A stretch of 15,360 nt of DNA from Clostridium sp. CAG:411 (GTDB lineage: Bacteria > Bacillota > Clostridia > Lachnospirales > Lachnospiraceae), in NCBI GenBank assembly GCA_000437275.1, contig FR899724.1, forward strand, positions 26,832 through 42,191, in the 5' to 3' direction. The stretch's first letter is position 1. Each line of letters opens with the position of its first letter. Both the position numbers and the translations under genes were made by a program. Positions 6,103-13,518 of the stretch are shown in pieces. The notes beneath the pieces were generated by a model. The model was given only the letters and a program-made list of their open reading frames with translations. It was not told the DNA's origin and did not search any database.

Positions 6103-6115
6103 GTAGGAGTGCTAA
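6089..6115. promoter_or_regulatory. CIRCE operator (HrcA binding site)
   Basis: TTAGCACTC (6089-6097), 9 nt, GAGTGCTAA (6107-6115) is a perfect match to the CIRCE consensus. It overlaps the hsp20 promoter. In Firmicutes HrcA binds CIRCE and represses class I heat-shock genes (groESL, dnaK); finding it at hsp20 places this chaperone in the HrcA regulon. The arcC promoter on the other strand starts 58 nt to the right. Confidence 0.96.
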
Positions 6116-6172
6116 TTTTTTTTAAATTAATCTAAATATCCAAGTTTAAACTGTTACAAATTAATCTTTTAA

Positions 6173-6201
6173 TTTAATTTTCTTTTCATTTATGCTATAC
6201 T
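6173..6201 (+). promoter_or_regulatory. Promoter of the carbamate-kinase-like gene
   Basis: TATACT at 6196-6201 is preceded by TGC, an extended -10 element; a weak -35 (TTTAAT, 6173-6178) lies 17 nt upstream. Transcription would start near 6208. The short leader includes a possible hairpin between GGCTTTTCT and AGAGAAAAACAGCC (about 6228-6257). Confidence 0.65.
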
Positions 6202-6299
6202 AGAAATATATTATTGGGGTTGGTATAGGCTTTTCTGAATCTAGAGAAAAACAGCCATAAATAGTAATGTTGAAATATAACAGAAGGAGAGGATATATT

Positions 6300-7235
6300 A
6301 TGGAGAATAAGAGAATTGTTGTTGCATTAGGTCATGCAGCATTGGGTACTACCTATAATGAACAAAAAAAAGCAGTTGTCAACGCAGCAAAGGCAATCGC
6401 TGATTTAGTGGAGGAAAAATATCAGGTTGTTATTACACACAGTAATGCACCACAGGTAGGTATGATCCATACCGCCATGACAGAATTTAGCCGTTTGGAC
6501 AATGAATATACGGTTGCACCTTTATCTGTTTGTAGCGCTATGAGTCAGGGATACATTGGATATGATTTACAAAATGCCATTCGTACTGAGCTTTTAAATC
6601 GTGGTATTTTCAAAACTGTATCTACCTTAATTACACAGGTACGTGTAGATCCTTTTGATCCTGCATTTACTACTCCTACCAAGATCATCGGTAGACTTAT
6701 GACCGCAGAAGAAGCACAGGCAGAAGAAGAAAAAGGAAATCACACGGTACAGGTAGAGGGCGGATATCGTCGTATTATTGCAGCTCCAAAGCCAATTGAA
6801 ATTTATGAAATTGATGCAATCAAAGCTTTACTTGATGCAAATCAAGTTGTAATTGCCTGCGGTGGTGGCGGTATTCCTGTACTACAACAGGATACTGTTT
6901 TAAAGGGTGCCAGTGCCGTTATTGAAAAAGATACCATTGCAGCTCGTTTAGCTGATCAGGTGGATGCCGATGCACTGATGTTCTTAACTGGTGTAGAAAA
7001 AGCCTGCTTAAATTTCGGAAAAGAAAACGAAGAAGCATTAGATGAGGTTTCTGTAAAAGCAATACAACAATATGCACAGGAAGGGCATTTTGAAGAACAT
7101 TCTATGTTACCTAAGATTACTGCTTCTGCAGAATTTGTTTCTGCAAAAGATTATAGAAAGGCAGTTATTACAAACTGGGAACATGCCAAACCTGCAATCA
7201 AAGAAAAAACAGGTACCACAATTAAAATGAAATAA
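6300..7235 (+). CDS. arcC: Carbamate kinase family protein with altered substrate loops
   Basis: Carbamate kinase transfers phosphate between carbamoyl phosphate and ADP. The 311-residue product aligns along its whole length with the family and is closest, from memory, to E. coli YqeA-like members (SVCSAMSQGYIGYDLQNAI, 76-94). Retained features are PTK with Lys128, CGGGGIPV (187-194), EKD with Lys210/Asp211 (209-211), DADALMFLTGVEK (222-234) and SMLPK (268-272). Two substrate-binding motifs differ: the usual LGGNAL is LGHAAL (10-15), and HGNGPQVG is HSNAPQVG (47-54). ATP handling thus seems kept while the carbamoyl/carbamate pocket is changed. The ATG at 6300 is chosen over an in-frame ATG at 6267 because AGAAGGAGAGG lies 8 nt before it. 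It is monocistronic with no arginine deiminase genes nearby, so substrate and pathway are uncertain. Confidence 0.85.
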   Translation: MENKRIVVALGHAALGTTYNEQKKAVVNAAKAIADLVEEKYQVVITHSNAPQVGMIHTAMTEFSRLDNEYTVAPLSVCSAMSQGYIGYDLQNAIRTELLNRGIFKTVSTLITQVRVDPFDPAFTTPTKIIGRLMTAEEAQAEEEKGNHTVQVEGGYRRIIAAPKPIEIYEIDAIKALLDANQVVIACGGGGIPVLQQDTVLKGASAVIEKDTIAARLADQVDADALMFLTGVEKACLNFGKENEEALDEVSVKAIQQYAQEGHFEEHSMLPKITASAEFVSAKDYRKAVITNWEHAKPAIKEKTGTTIKMK

Positions 7236-7244
7236 ACGGAATAA

Positions 7245-7281
7245 AAAAATAAGCGGTTCTAAATCAGAACCGCTTATTTTT
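7245..7281. terminator. Bidirectional terminator between the convergent arcC-like and cobO-like genes
   Basis: AAAAATAAGCGGTTCT (7245-7260) and AGAACCGCTTATTTTT (7266-7281) form a perfect 16-bp stem over a 5-nt loop, with T-runs on both strands. It serves both convergent genes and overlaps the last bases of the minus-strand gene, whose stop codon is at 7280-7282. Confidence 0.93.
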
Positions 7282-7786
7282 AATTTCCTTTTTTCTGTTC
7301 AATCACCGAAATCATATCCGCATACTGCTCTAATTCCGGTGGCATATTCAGACCAGTCATAACAAGTTTGAAATAATCTTCTTTCATATTAATTAGGTCT
7401 ATAATATCCTGAATTGTTATAATGTTTAAATCTACCAATCCCAGTACCTCATCTAATACAAGCATATCACACTCGCCTGCATTGAGTACCTTCTTTGCAA
7501 AATTAAATCCGTTAATAATATTCTTTCGCTCTTCTGCCTGTTCTTCTGGAAGCAAATCTCCATAATACTCATCTGCTTTTTCAAAACGAAATAATTTTAT
7601 GTCCGGTTCTAATTTTTTTAAATATGAAAATTCCTGAGAATCCTTCCCCTTAAGAAACTGGATTATAATGGTGCGAAGTCCCTTGCTGGCTGCACGAATA
7701 CTCTGTCCCATAGCAGCGGTGGTCTTTCCCTTTCCATTTCCATAATAAATCTGTACAATCCGTTTCTCTGTCGTTTCCGAATTCAT
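7280..7786 (-). CDS. cobO: Cob(I)alamin adenosyltransferase, CobO/BtuR type (short C-terminus)
   Basis: CobO/BtuR enzymes transfer the adenosyl group of ATP to the cobalt of reduced corrinoids, making coenzyme B12 or its precursors. The 168-residue protein has the family's P-loop GNGKGKTT (16-23), followed by AAMGQSIRAASKGLRTIIIQFLKG, the Walker B-like LVLDEV (109-114), and TGLNMPPELEQYADMIS (144-160). Compared with BtuR it lacks most of the N-terminal arm. It also ends just after that last segment, without the usual KHxxxxGxxAQxGI(E/D)Y tail; the usual TGR is TGL. The stop lies in the shared terminator. The ATG at 7786 follows TAGGAGGAATT. No other cobalamin genes are visible, so it probably serves salvage or a B12-dependent enzyme encoded elsewhere. 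Confidence 0.88.
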   Translation of the reverse strand: MNSETTEKRIVQIYYGNGKGKTTAAMGQSIRAASKGLRTIIIQFLKGKDSQEFSYLKKLEPDIKLFRFEKADEYYGDLLPEEQAEERKNIINGFNFAKKVLNAGECDMLVLDEVLGLVDLNIITIQDIIDLINMKEDYFKLVMTGLNMPPELEQYADMISVIEQKKGN

Positions 7787-7992
7787 AATCTAAATTCCTC
7801 CTATATGCATAACTGTATAAAGCGGATCAATACCACTTTCTTACACTCTCATGAACCAACACCTCTATGCATCCATCTTAGTATTATTTACAAAAACAAA
7901 TACCATCCGATCCTGTCTATATGCCGTAAGACAAGGGATTAGCTGTGCTTGTTCAAACTACTTTACCATATATGCTAACAAAAGACTATAAG

Positions 7993-8001
7993 ATTATATC
8001 A
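7993..8001 (-). promoter_or_regulatory. Possible extended -10 promoter of the cobO-like gene
   Basis: On the minus strand TGATATAAT (8001-7993) combines a TG extended element with a perfect -10 box; no good -35 is seen 17 nt upstream. It would give a leader of about 200 nt. I find no cobalamin riboswitch B12 box (GCCACTG) in that leader and no other clear element in 7787-8080. Confidence 0.45.
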
Positions 8002-8080
8002 CAACCATATCCAAAAAGCTATGTGCAAAATTCACAACGAAACCAGATATTTTCACACAAAATCAGTCGATTTATACGAT

Positions 8081-8752
8081 TTATTCACAAGGGAACAATT
8101 CGCCTTCCTGCTCCCTTACGTTTTCTTCTTCTAAACATTCTAATTTACTAACAGAAACTTCATATGCAACACGTCGCTCCACTTCATTCTCAGAAATTTT
8201 CTTCTGATACTCTCTACTTTGAATTCGTCCCCAAAGCTGAATATGCTCTCCAACCTGAAACTTTTCAGCAAAACGGGCATTTCTTCCCCAGCAGATACAT
8301 GGAATATAGTCGGATTTTCCATATGGACGATTTACCGCAACTAATAAATCTGCAATCTCTCTTCCTAACGGAGTCTTACGATACACTGGCTTTTTGCAAA
8401 TATATCCATCCAAATAAATGTGATTTGGTTTTACCTCTGAATCCTCCTCCTCACATATATTTACTTCCCTTGCAAATACAGAAAGCACTAAACGATTTCT
8501 GTTAGCTTCATGTCGATTATAGGAACGGAACTGGCCAAGTACCTCTATGTACTTACCACGATAATCTGCTTTTACATCCATTAAACGTTCCGAAATCATA
8601 AGTGGTATTACATCAAAGGACTCACTTAATCTTCCCACTTGAATATGAAGGCAATAGAACCCTTCTCCAAATACTTCATGGCTAAACTCAAACTCACTTA
8701 CTACCTCTCCTGCCACACTCACCTGATTGTTGTCAAAAATTTTATCTGTCAT
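8081..8752 (-). CDS. SSB-like protein with two OB-folds
   Basis: The 223-residue protein appears to hold two oligonucleotide-binding folds. The C-terminal one (about 112-208) is SSB-like, with YLDGYICKKPVYRKTPLGRE (113-132), ADLLVAVNRPYG (134-145), YIPCICWGRNARFAEKFQVG (149-168) and IQLWGRIQSREY (171-182). The N-terminal one (about 8-98) is more divergent: NNQVSVAGEVVSEFEFSHEV, then RGKYIEVLGQFRSYNR. The acidic end EEENVREQEGELFPCE lacks the DDDIPF-type tail that normal SSB uses to recruit repair and replication proteins. It is probably not the replicative SSB but a paralogue binding single-stranded nucleic acid; its partner is unknown. It stands alone, and the ATG at 8752 follows GGGAGGAG with 11 nt spacing. 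The residue ranges of the folds are estimates. Confidence 0.75.
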   Translation of the reverse strand: MTDKIFDNNQVSVAGEVVSEFEFSHEVFGEGFYCLHIQVGRLSESFDVIPLMISERLMDVKADYRGKYIEVLGQFRSYNRHEANRNRLVLSVFAREVNICEEEDSEVKPNHIYLDGYICKKPVYRKTPLGREIADLLVAVNRPYGKSDYIPCICWGRNARFAEKFQVGEHIQLWGRIQSREYQKKISENEVERRVAYEVSVSKLECLEEENVREQEGELFPCE

Positions 8753-9234
8753 AGCTACTACGACTCCTCCCTTTTCTCGGCCTTCTTCTGAGACCTGTGT
8801 TTTATTTATTTTTCATTAGTTAATATATGCAGAGTTTTTCTATTTTAGAACTACTTTTTTGTAAAGTTCACAAAAAAAATGTTTTTACCTTGTATAATTC
8901 ACCAAGTGTGATACAATGGAACTGTTGCACTTCTATATTATTATGCTGTTGAGGGCAAATGGTATTTTTCCTTAACTTGATATTTATGGATTGCTTTGCT
9001 GCATGGCAGCTTTCGCACTCCGCAAGCATATGGAATACATTGATTTACTACATAAATCTCTACTTCCTCATGTTTGATGAGTCACAAATTCGAACATCTT
9101 ATCGTACAGGCACAAATAACTGTTCAGCTTTTGACTCTTATATTATATATATTAACAGTATAATGGTACACTTTGCAATAGATATTTGTAAAAAAATGTA
9201 AAAACATTCAAAAATACAAGAAAGAGGTTAAATC
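8753..9234. other. 480-bp region between the ssb-like gene and typA
   Basis: This divergent intergenic region has no convincing gene. It contains the typA promoter at 8890-8917, and to its left an AT-rich imperfect palindrome TTTTTTGT-N7-ACAAAAAA (8855-8877) that could be an operator for either gene. The typA transcript would have a leader of about 310 nt. In it, a GCTGC-ATG-GCAGC hairpin and a GC-rich patch lie near 8990-9030, and a TTGACT at 9131 and a TATAAT at 9159 lie 22 nt apart, too far for a normal promoter. An 80-codon plus-strand frame (8959-9201) has poor ribosome-binding-site spacing and no family features. Confidence 0.6.
8890..8917 (+). promoter_or_regulatory. Probable typA promoter
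   Basis: TTGTAT (8890-8895) and TACAAT (8912-8917) are 16 nt apart, with TGA just before the -10 box as an extended element. It would start transcription near 8924, about 310 nt before the typA ATG. Confidence 0.5.
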
Positions 9235-11061
9235 ATGAAGAGAGACGATATCAGAAATATTGCGATTATTGCCCATGTTGACCACGGTAAAACAACTCTT
9301 GTAGATGAGTTGCTAAAACAAAGTGGTGTTTTTCGTTCCAATCAGGAAGTACAGGAACGTGTTATGGATTCCAATGACTTAGAGCGTGAACGCGGTATTA
9401 CAATTCTATCTAAAAACACAGCAGTAGAATACAATGGTGTAAAAATCAACATTATTGATACGCCGGGACATGCAGACTTCGGTGGTGAAGTAGAACGTGT
9501 TCTTAAAATGGTAAACGGTGTTGTTCTTGTCGTTGATGCATTTGAAGGTCCTATGCCTCAGACAAAATTTGTTCTAAAAAAGGCTTTAGAATTGGAACTT
9601 CCTGTTATCGTCTGCTTAAACAAGATTGACCGTCCTGAAGCTCGTCCTGCGGAAGTAATCGATGAAGTATTAGAATTATTCATTGATTTGGATGCTAACG
9701 AGGAACAATTAGACTGTCCATTTATCTATGCATCTGCTAAATCTGGTTATGCTATGTTAAACGAGGATGACGAGCCAGTAGATATGAAACCATTATTTGA
9801 AACTATTTTGGATTATATCCCTGCTCCAGAAGGTGACCCTGATGCTAATTTACAGGTTCTTATCAGTACCATTGATTACAATGAATATGTAGGACGTATC
9901 GGTGTTGGTAAAATTGACAACGGAACGATAAAGGTAAATCAAGATGCCGTAATCGTAAATGCACACGAACCAGATAAGCAGAAAAAGGTTAAGATTACAA
10001 AACTTTATGAATTTGAAGGTTTGGAAAAGGTGGAAGTAAGCGAAGCCCGTCCTGGTGCCATTGTTGCTATCGCTGGTATTGCAGACTTAAGTATTGGAGA
10101 TACCATCTGCTCTCCTACTGACCCGGTCGCAATTCCTTTCCAGAAAATTTCTGAGCCAACCATCGCAATGCACTTTATGGTAAACGACAGTCCTCTTGCT
10201 GGACAGGAAGGTAAGTTTGTTACTTCAAGACATTTGCGTGATCGTTTGATGCGTGAATTAAATACCGATGTCAGTCTTCGTGTTGAGGATACCGACACTA
10301 CAGAATCTTTCAAAGTATCTGGACGTGGTGAACTTCATTTATCCGTTTTAATTGAAAACATGAGACGTGAAGGATACGAGTTTGCCGTTAGTAAAGCAGA
10401 GGTTCTTTACAAAAAAGATGAAAATGGTAGATTATTAGAGCCAATGGAACGTGCTATCATTGATGTTCCAGAAGAATTTTCTGGTAGTGTTATCGAAAAG
10501 CTAAGTCAGCGTAAAGGTGAACTTCAAAACATGACTGCTGCCAGCGGTGGATATCAAAGACTTGAGTTCATTATTCCATCCAGAGGTTTGATTGGTTACC
10601 GTGGTGATTTCATGACAGACACAAAGGGAAATGGTATTTTAAATACTTTATTTGAGTGCTATGGTCCATATAAGGGCGATATTTCTTACCGTGACCGTGG
10701 TTCCCTTATTGCATTTGAAGCCGGTGAAACAATTACTTACGGACTATTCAATGCACAGGATCGTGGTACTTTATTTATCGGACCTGGTGAAAAGGTTTAT
10801 GCTGGAATGGTTATCGGACAAAATGGTAAAACAGACGATATCGAGTTAAATGTATGTAAGACAAAACATCTTACGAATACTCGTTCTTCTAGTGCAGATG
10901 AAGCACTTCGTCTTGTTCCACCTAAAATTATGAGTTTGGAAGAAGCGTTGGATTTCATTGACACAGACGAATTATTGGAAATCACACCAGAGCATTTGCG
11001 TATCCGTAAAAAGATTTTAGACCCTACAATGCGTATGCGTGCTAAGAGAAATGGAAAGTAA
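9235..11061 (+). CDS. typA: Translational GTPase TypA/BipA
   Basis: TypA/BipA is a ribosome-binding GTPase of the EF-G/LepA group involved in ribosome assembly and stress or low-temperature growth. The 608-residue length is standard. The G domain shows AHVDHGKTT (13-21, G1), the RERGITI switch region (51-57, G2), DTPGHAD (76-82, G3) and NKID (129-132, G4). EF-G-like domains follow, with SGRGELHLSVLIENMRREGYEF in the middle domain. The TypA-specific C-terminus includes GYRGDFMTDTKGNGILNTLF and the final NVCKTKHLTNTRSS stretch. The ATG at 9235 follows GAAAGAGG with 7-nt spacing. It is monocistronic, with a long leader upstream and a strong terminator downstream. No oddities are seen. Confidence 0.98.
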   Translation: MKRDDIRNIAIIAHVDHGKTTLVDELLKQSGVFRSNQEVQERVMDSNDLERERGITILSKNTAVEYNGVKINIIDTPGHADFGGEVERVLKMVNGVVLVVDAFEGPMPQTKFVLKKALELELPVIVCLNKIDRPEARPAEVIDEVLELFIDLDANEEQLDCPFIYASAKSGYAMLNEDDEPVDMKPLFETILDYIPAPEGDPDANLQVLISTIDYNEYVGRIGVGKIDNGTIKVNQDAVIVNAHEPDKQKKVKITKLYEFEGLEKVEVSEARPGAIVAIAGIADLSIGDTICSPTDPVAIPFQKISEPTIAMHFMVNDSPLAGQEGKFVTSRHLRDRLMRELNTDVSLRVEDTDTTESFKVSGRGELHLSVLIENMRREGYEFAVSKAEVLYKKDENGRLLEPMERAIIDVPEEFSGSVIEKLSQRKGELQNMTAASGGYQRLEFIIPSRGLIGYRGDFMTDTKGNGILNTLFECYGPYKGDISYRDRGSLIAFEAGETITYGLFNAQDRGTLFIGPGEKVYAGMVIGQNGKTDDIELNVCKTKHLTNTRSSSADEALRLVPPKIMSLEEALDFIDTDELLEITPEHLRIRKKILDPTMRMRAKRNGK

Positions 11062-11076
11062 TATTTTAAATGAGAC

Positions 11077-11114
11077 AAAAATAGAGGCATTCACCAACGA
11101 ATGCCTCTATTTTT
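11077..11114 (+). terminator. typA terminator
   Basis: AAAAATAGAGGCATTC (11077-11092) and GAATGCCTCTATTTTT (11099-11114) form a perfect 16-bp stem over a 6-nt loop ending in a T-run, 15 nt past the typA stop. Confidence 0.93.
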
Positions 11115-11308
11115 ATAGTTTCATTATACTAATCCCCTATAACCTGGGGAGCAAAAAGTTATTTAATATAGCATCCCAAAACACCTTCTTCAATGATTTC
11201 TCTATCATATTTTCTAATACTATAGAAAACGTCTTACCACTTTCATAACATATTTCTCTCAATTATACAACAAAATGTGCGAAATTATATCATAATGTGT
11301 AATCAGGA

Positions 11309-11337
11309 TTGAAATACAAAGCAAAAACAGATAGAAT
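11309..11337 (+). promoter_or_regulatory. Promoter of the ABC transporter operon
   Basis: TTGAAA (11309-11314) and TAGAAT (11332-11337) are separated by exactly 17 nt. Transcription would start near 11344, about 50 nt upstream of the first permease gene. The AT-rich stretch before it (11115-11308) holds no clear gene. Confidence 0.65.
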
Positions 11338-11392
11338 GTTACTGTTGTTTCAAAAATATCTTACAATTCTCACAAATAAGGAGAAAACAGTC

Positions 11393-12376
11393 ATGAAAAT
11401 AAAAGATTTATTAACGGCACTCTATATTTTAATTATACTTTCATTCCTAATTACCATCACAGCCGTACTATGTAATCAATGGAAGTATTCCTACACCCCT
11501 TGTGACAATTTGTCCAAAAATTATAAAGATTATGTGATTCGTGCAACAAAAGATTCAGATATTGAAGAATTTATCGCCTATTTATCCTCAAACTGTGATG
11601 AATTTCGTTTACAGAAACAAACAAATAAAGGGTATACAAGCATATATTTAAAGAACCATACGATTGATTTAGATTTACTAGAAGGTAGGCAGTTCTCCGA
11701 AAATGATTTCAAAAATAATAAAAATGTGGTTATGATTGCCGAACCCTATCTTAAAAACACTTATAAAGAGGGAACAAAAAAATATATTGTAATAGAAAAA
11801 AATGTATATGAAGTCATTGGTGTTTTTTCTAAGAAAGAAAATCCTGTAAACCCAAATACAGATATCTTTATCAATATGACCTCAGAACAATTTTTAAATA
11901 CAAATAACCAAATTGATGGCAGATACTATTTTGACAGTGCACAGGATTTAATTGCTGCTGTAACTACAAAATATAATATAAAAGAAAACAAGACTATATA
12001 TAAGCTTGGAATTTCAAAGCACATTCAGCTTGTAACAGAAACTTTGTTTCTTTCATGGAAGATACTTTTATGTATAGCTGTATTCTTGATTTTAAGTTTG
12101 ATGTTTCTTTTTGTTTTATGGCTTACCAATAAGAAGCGCATCATTCTGGTAAATTATATATGTGGAGCTACAAAAGACAAACTATTTTTTCTACTATTAA
12201 GAAAATGGCTCCTTATAAACCTATGCAGTATTATAGTGTCTATGACACTTGGAACTGTAATTCTAATATGCAAACATTTTTGTTTCTTATTTGGATTACT
12301 CTATATTATGTACGGCTTATTCAGTGGCGCCATCCTTCTATTTTTTATAAACAACAAAATTAAAGAAATGAGGTAA
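11393..12376 (+). CDS. ABC transporter permease, FtsX/MacB-like (first subunit)
   Basis: The 327-residue membrane protein has one N-terminal transmembrane segment (about 8-27). An extracytoplasmic domain of nearly 195 residues follows, with MacB-like features (LLEGRQFSENDFKNNKNVVM, then YEVIGVFSKK, 139-148). Three further segments (about 222-245, 272-294, 297-319) make up the FtsX-type 1+3 layout. Between segments 2 and 3 lies YICGATKDKLFFLLLRK (255-271), the cytoplasmic coupling region of the family. The ATG at 11393 was chosen because AAGGAG lies 9 nt before it; a TTG at 11309 would extend the frame but coincides with the promoter. The next gene starts 2 nt after its stop. Such permeases act mechanically on lipoproteins, peptides or cell-wall enzymes rather than through a channel; the substrate here is unknown. 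Low GC suggests possible acquisition by transfer. Confidence 0.8.
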   Translation: MKIKDLLTALYILIILSFLITITAVLCNQWKYSYTPCDNLSKNYKDYVIRATKDSDIEEFIAYLSSNCDEFRLQKQTNKGYTSIYLKNHTIDLDLLEGRQFSENDFKNNKNVVMIAEPYLKNTYKEGTKKYIVIEKNVYEVIGVFSKKENPVNPNTDIFINMTSEQFLNTNNQIDGRYYFDSAQDLIAAVTTKYNIKENKTIYKLGISKHIQLVTETLFLSWKILLCIAVFLILSLMFLFVLWLTNKKRIILVNYICGATKDKLFFLLLRKWLLINLCSIIVSMTLGTVILICKHFCFLFGLLYIMYGLFSGAILLFFINNKIKEMR

Positions 12377-12378
12377 GT

Positions 12379-13512
12379 ATGAGAATTATAAAATATACTT
12401 TAAAGGATATACAAAATAATAAAATAATTTGTACTATTTTCTTTGTTTTGAATATTGCCATGCTTTTTTTAGTCACTTCACTGTTTCATGTAATTGATGA
12501 TACCATGGAAAATATGCATTCCATAAAAACATTTGAAACCGGCTACGACAATGCCTATATGATAGTGGATGAAACAACAGAAGAAGATTTTAGTAAAATT
12601 TCATCCGATACAGACCTTGCCTCAAAAGAATATAAGCAATTATTTGCAGAATTAACAAAGGCAAATATAGATTATTATACGGCATTTGGATATGATATTT
12701 ATGTGAACAACAACGGTAATAATGTAAAAGAGCAAATAATAACAGAACAATTTATTAACGTTTTCAAGTTCTCCATTATGCAAGGAAGAAATTTTGAAGC
12801 GGCTGATTTCAATACAAATAACGGCGTGTTACCTATCTTAATTGGATACGAGTTACAAGATAAATACAAACTCGGAAAAGAGTATGAATTTGAACATGGT
12901 GGAACTGGAGATACCTTTAGAGGAAAGGTTGTCGGCATTTTAAGAAAAAGTTCAAAATATTATGAACTAAATGGACTTAGTGTTTCATTATCCTTGGATT
13001 TTTCTTATATAGTTCCTCAAAGCACAAAAAATATGGATAATTTGTCCTTTTCTGATTTAGATATGGCAGAAACAAGAATGGTTGTATTTGGTGATAAAAA
13101 CAAAATACAAAAAATATTTGCCAATACAAGTCCCATAACAGTTTCTCTTATCAGTGTAGATAATTGGATAGACGAGATCATGCAAAATCAAAAATCTGCC
13201 CTTTTGTTAATTGGTAGTGTTTCAATACTATTTTTAGTATTTACTTTATTTATTACATATATTGGATTTTCCCGTTTGTTTAAGAAACAAATGAAAGAAT
13301 ATAAAATTCATATATTTTGTGGCGCACGTAACTTCCATATCCTTATAAGATTCCTTTCTTTAAGTTGCCTTATGCTTTTAATAGGTATACTTGTTGTAAG
13401 TGCTTTTTATAAAAGTGTGGAATACACTGGTAAACTGATTATTTTTTCTATTTGCTTTAGTGCTGTCACAAGTACTTATCCCTATTTAGTTTTAAAACGA
13501 GAAATGAGGTAG
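12379..13512 (+). CDS. ABC transporter permease, FtsX/MacB-like (second subunit)
   Basis: The 377-residue protein has the same plan as the preceding gene: a transmembrane segment at about 17-37, a large extracytoplasmic domain (about 40-270), and three segments at about 274-297, 322-343 and 351-370. The outer domain contains IMQGRNFEAADFNTNNGVL (133-151), matching the GRxF...F motif of the first permease, and FRGKVVGILRKSS (180-192). The coupling region is IHIFCGARNFHILIRF (310-325). The two permeases are diverged in sequence and probably form a heterodimer. It starts with ATG two bases after the previous stop, with GAGG inside the upstream gene's end. The gene is AT-rich and Asn/Lys-rich. 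Confidence 0.82.
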   Translation: MRIIKYTLKDIQNNKIICTIFFVLNIAMLFLVTSLFHVIDDTMENMHSIKTFETGYDNAYMIVDETTEEDFSKISSDTDLASKEYKQLFAELTKANIDYYTAFGYDIYVNNNGNNVKEQIITEQFINVFKFSIMQGRNFEAADFNTNNGVLPILIGYELQDKYKLGKEYEFEHGGTGDTFRGKVVGILRKSSKYYELNGLSVSLSLDFSYIVPQSTKNMDNLSFSDLDMAETRMVVFGDKNKIQKIFANTSPITVSLISVDNWIDEIMQNQKSALLLIGSVSILFLVFTLFITYIGFSRLFKKQMKEYKIHIFCGARNFHILIRFLSLSCLMLLIGILVVSAFYKSVEYTGKLIIFSICFSAVTSTYPYLVLKREMR

Positions 13513-13518
13513 TAGAAC

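Noticed and set aside
7787..7990. Cobalamin riboswitch in the cobO-like leader
   Set aside because: The B12 box and other conserved blocks are absent.
8081..8089. DnaA box TTATTCACA as sign of a replication origin
   Set aside because: It is a single match overlapping the ssb-like stop codon, without a cluster of boxes or an origin-type gene context.
7945..8151. 68-codon plus-strand frame between the cobO-like and ssb-like genes
   Set aside because: It overlaps the 3' end of the ssb-like gene on the other strand and has no ribosome binding site or protein-like pattern.
8959..9201. 80-codon plus-strand frame upstream of typA
   Set aside because: GAGGG is only 3 nt from the ATG, the sequence is rich in hydrophobic and aromatic residues as AT-rich non-coding DNA gives, and no family is recognised.
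10005..10313. 102-codon minus-strand frame inside typA
   Set aside because: Antisense to the conserved typA coding sequence, with no supporting signals.
11137..11262. 41-codon minus-strand frame downstream of typA, from a TTG, with a MIEKSLKKVFWDAIL segment
   Set aside because: Non-ATG start, no ribosome binding site, and an AT-rich setting; the segment looks peptide-like, but there is not enough to call a gene or gene remnant.
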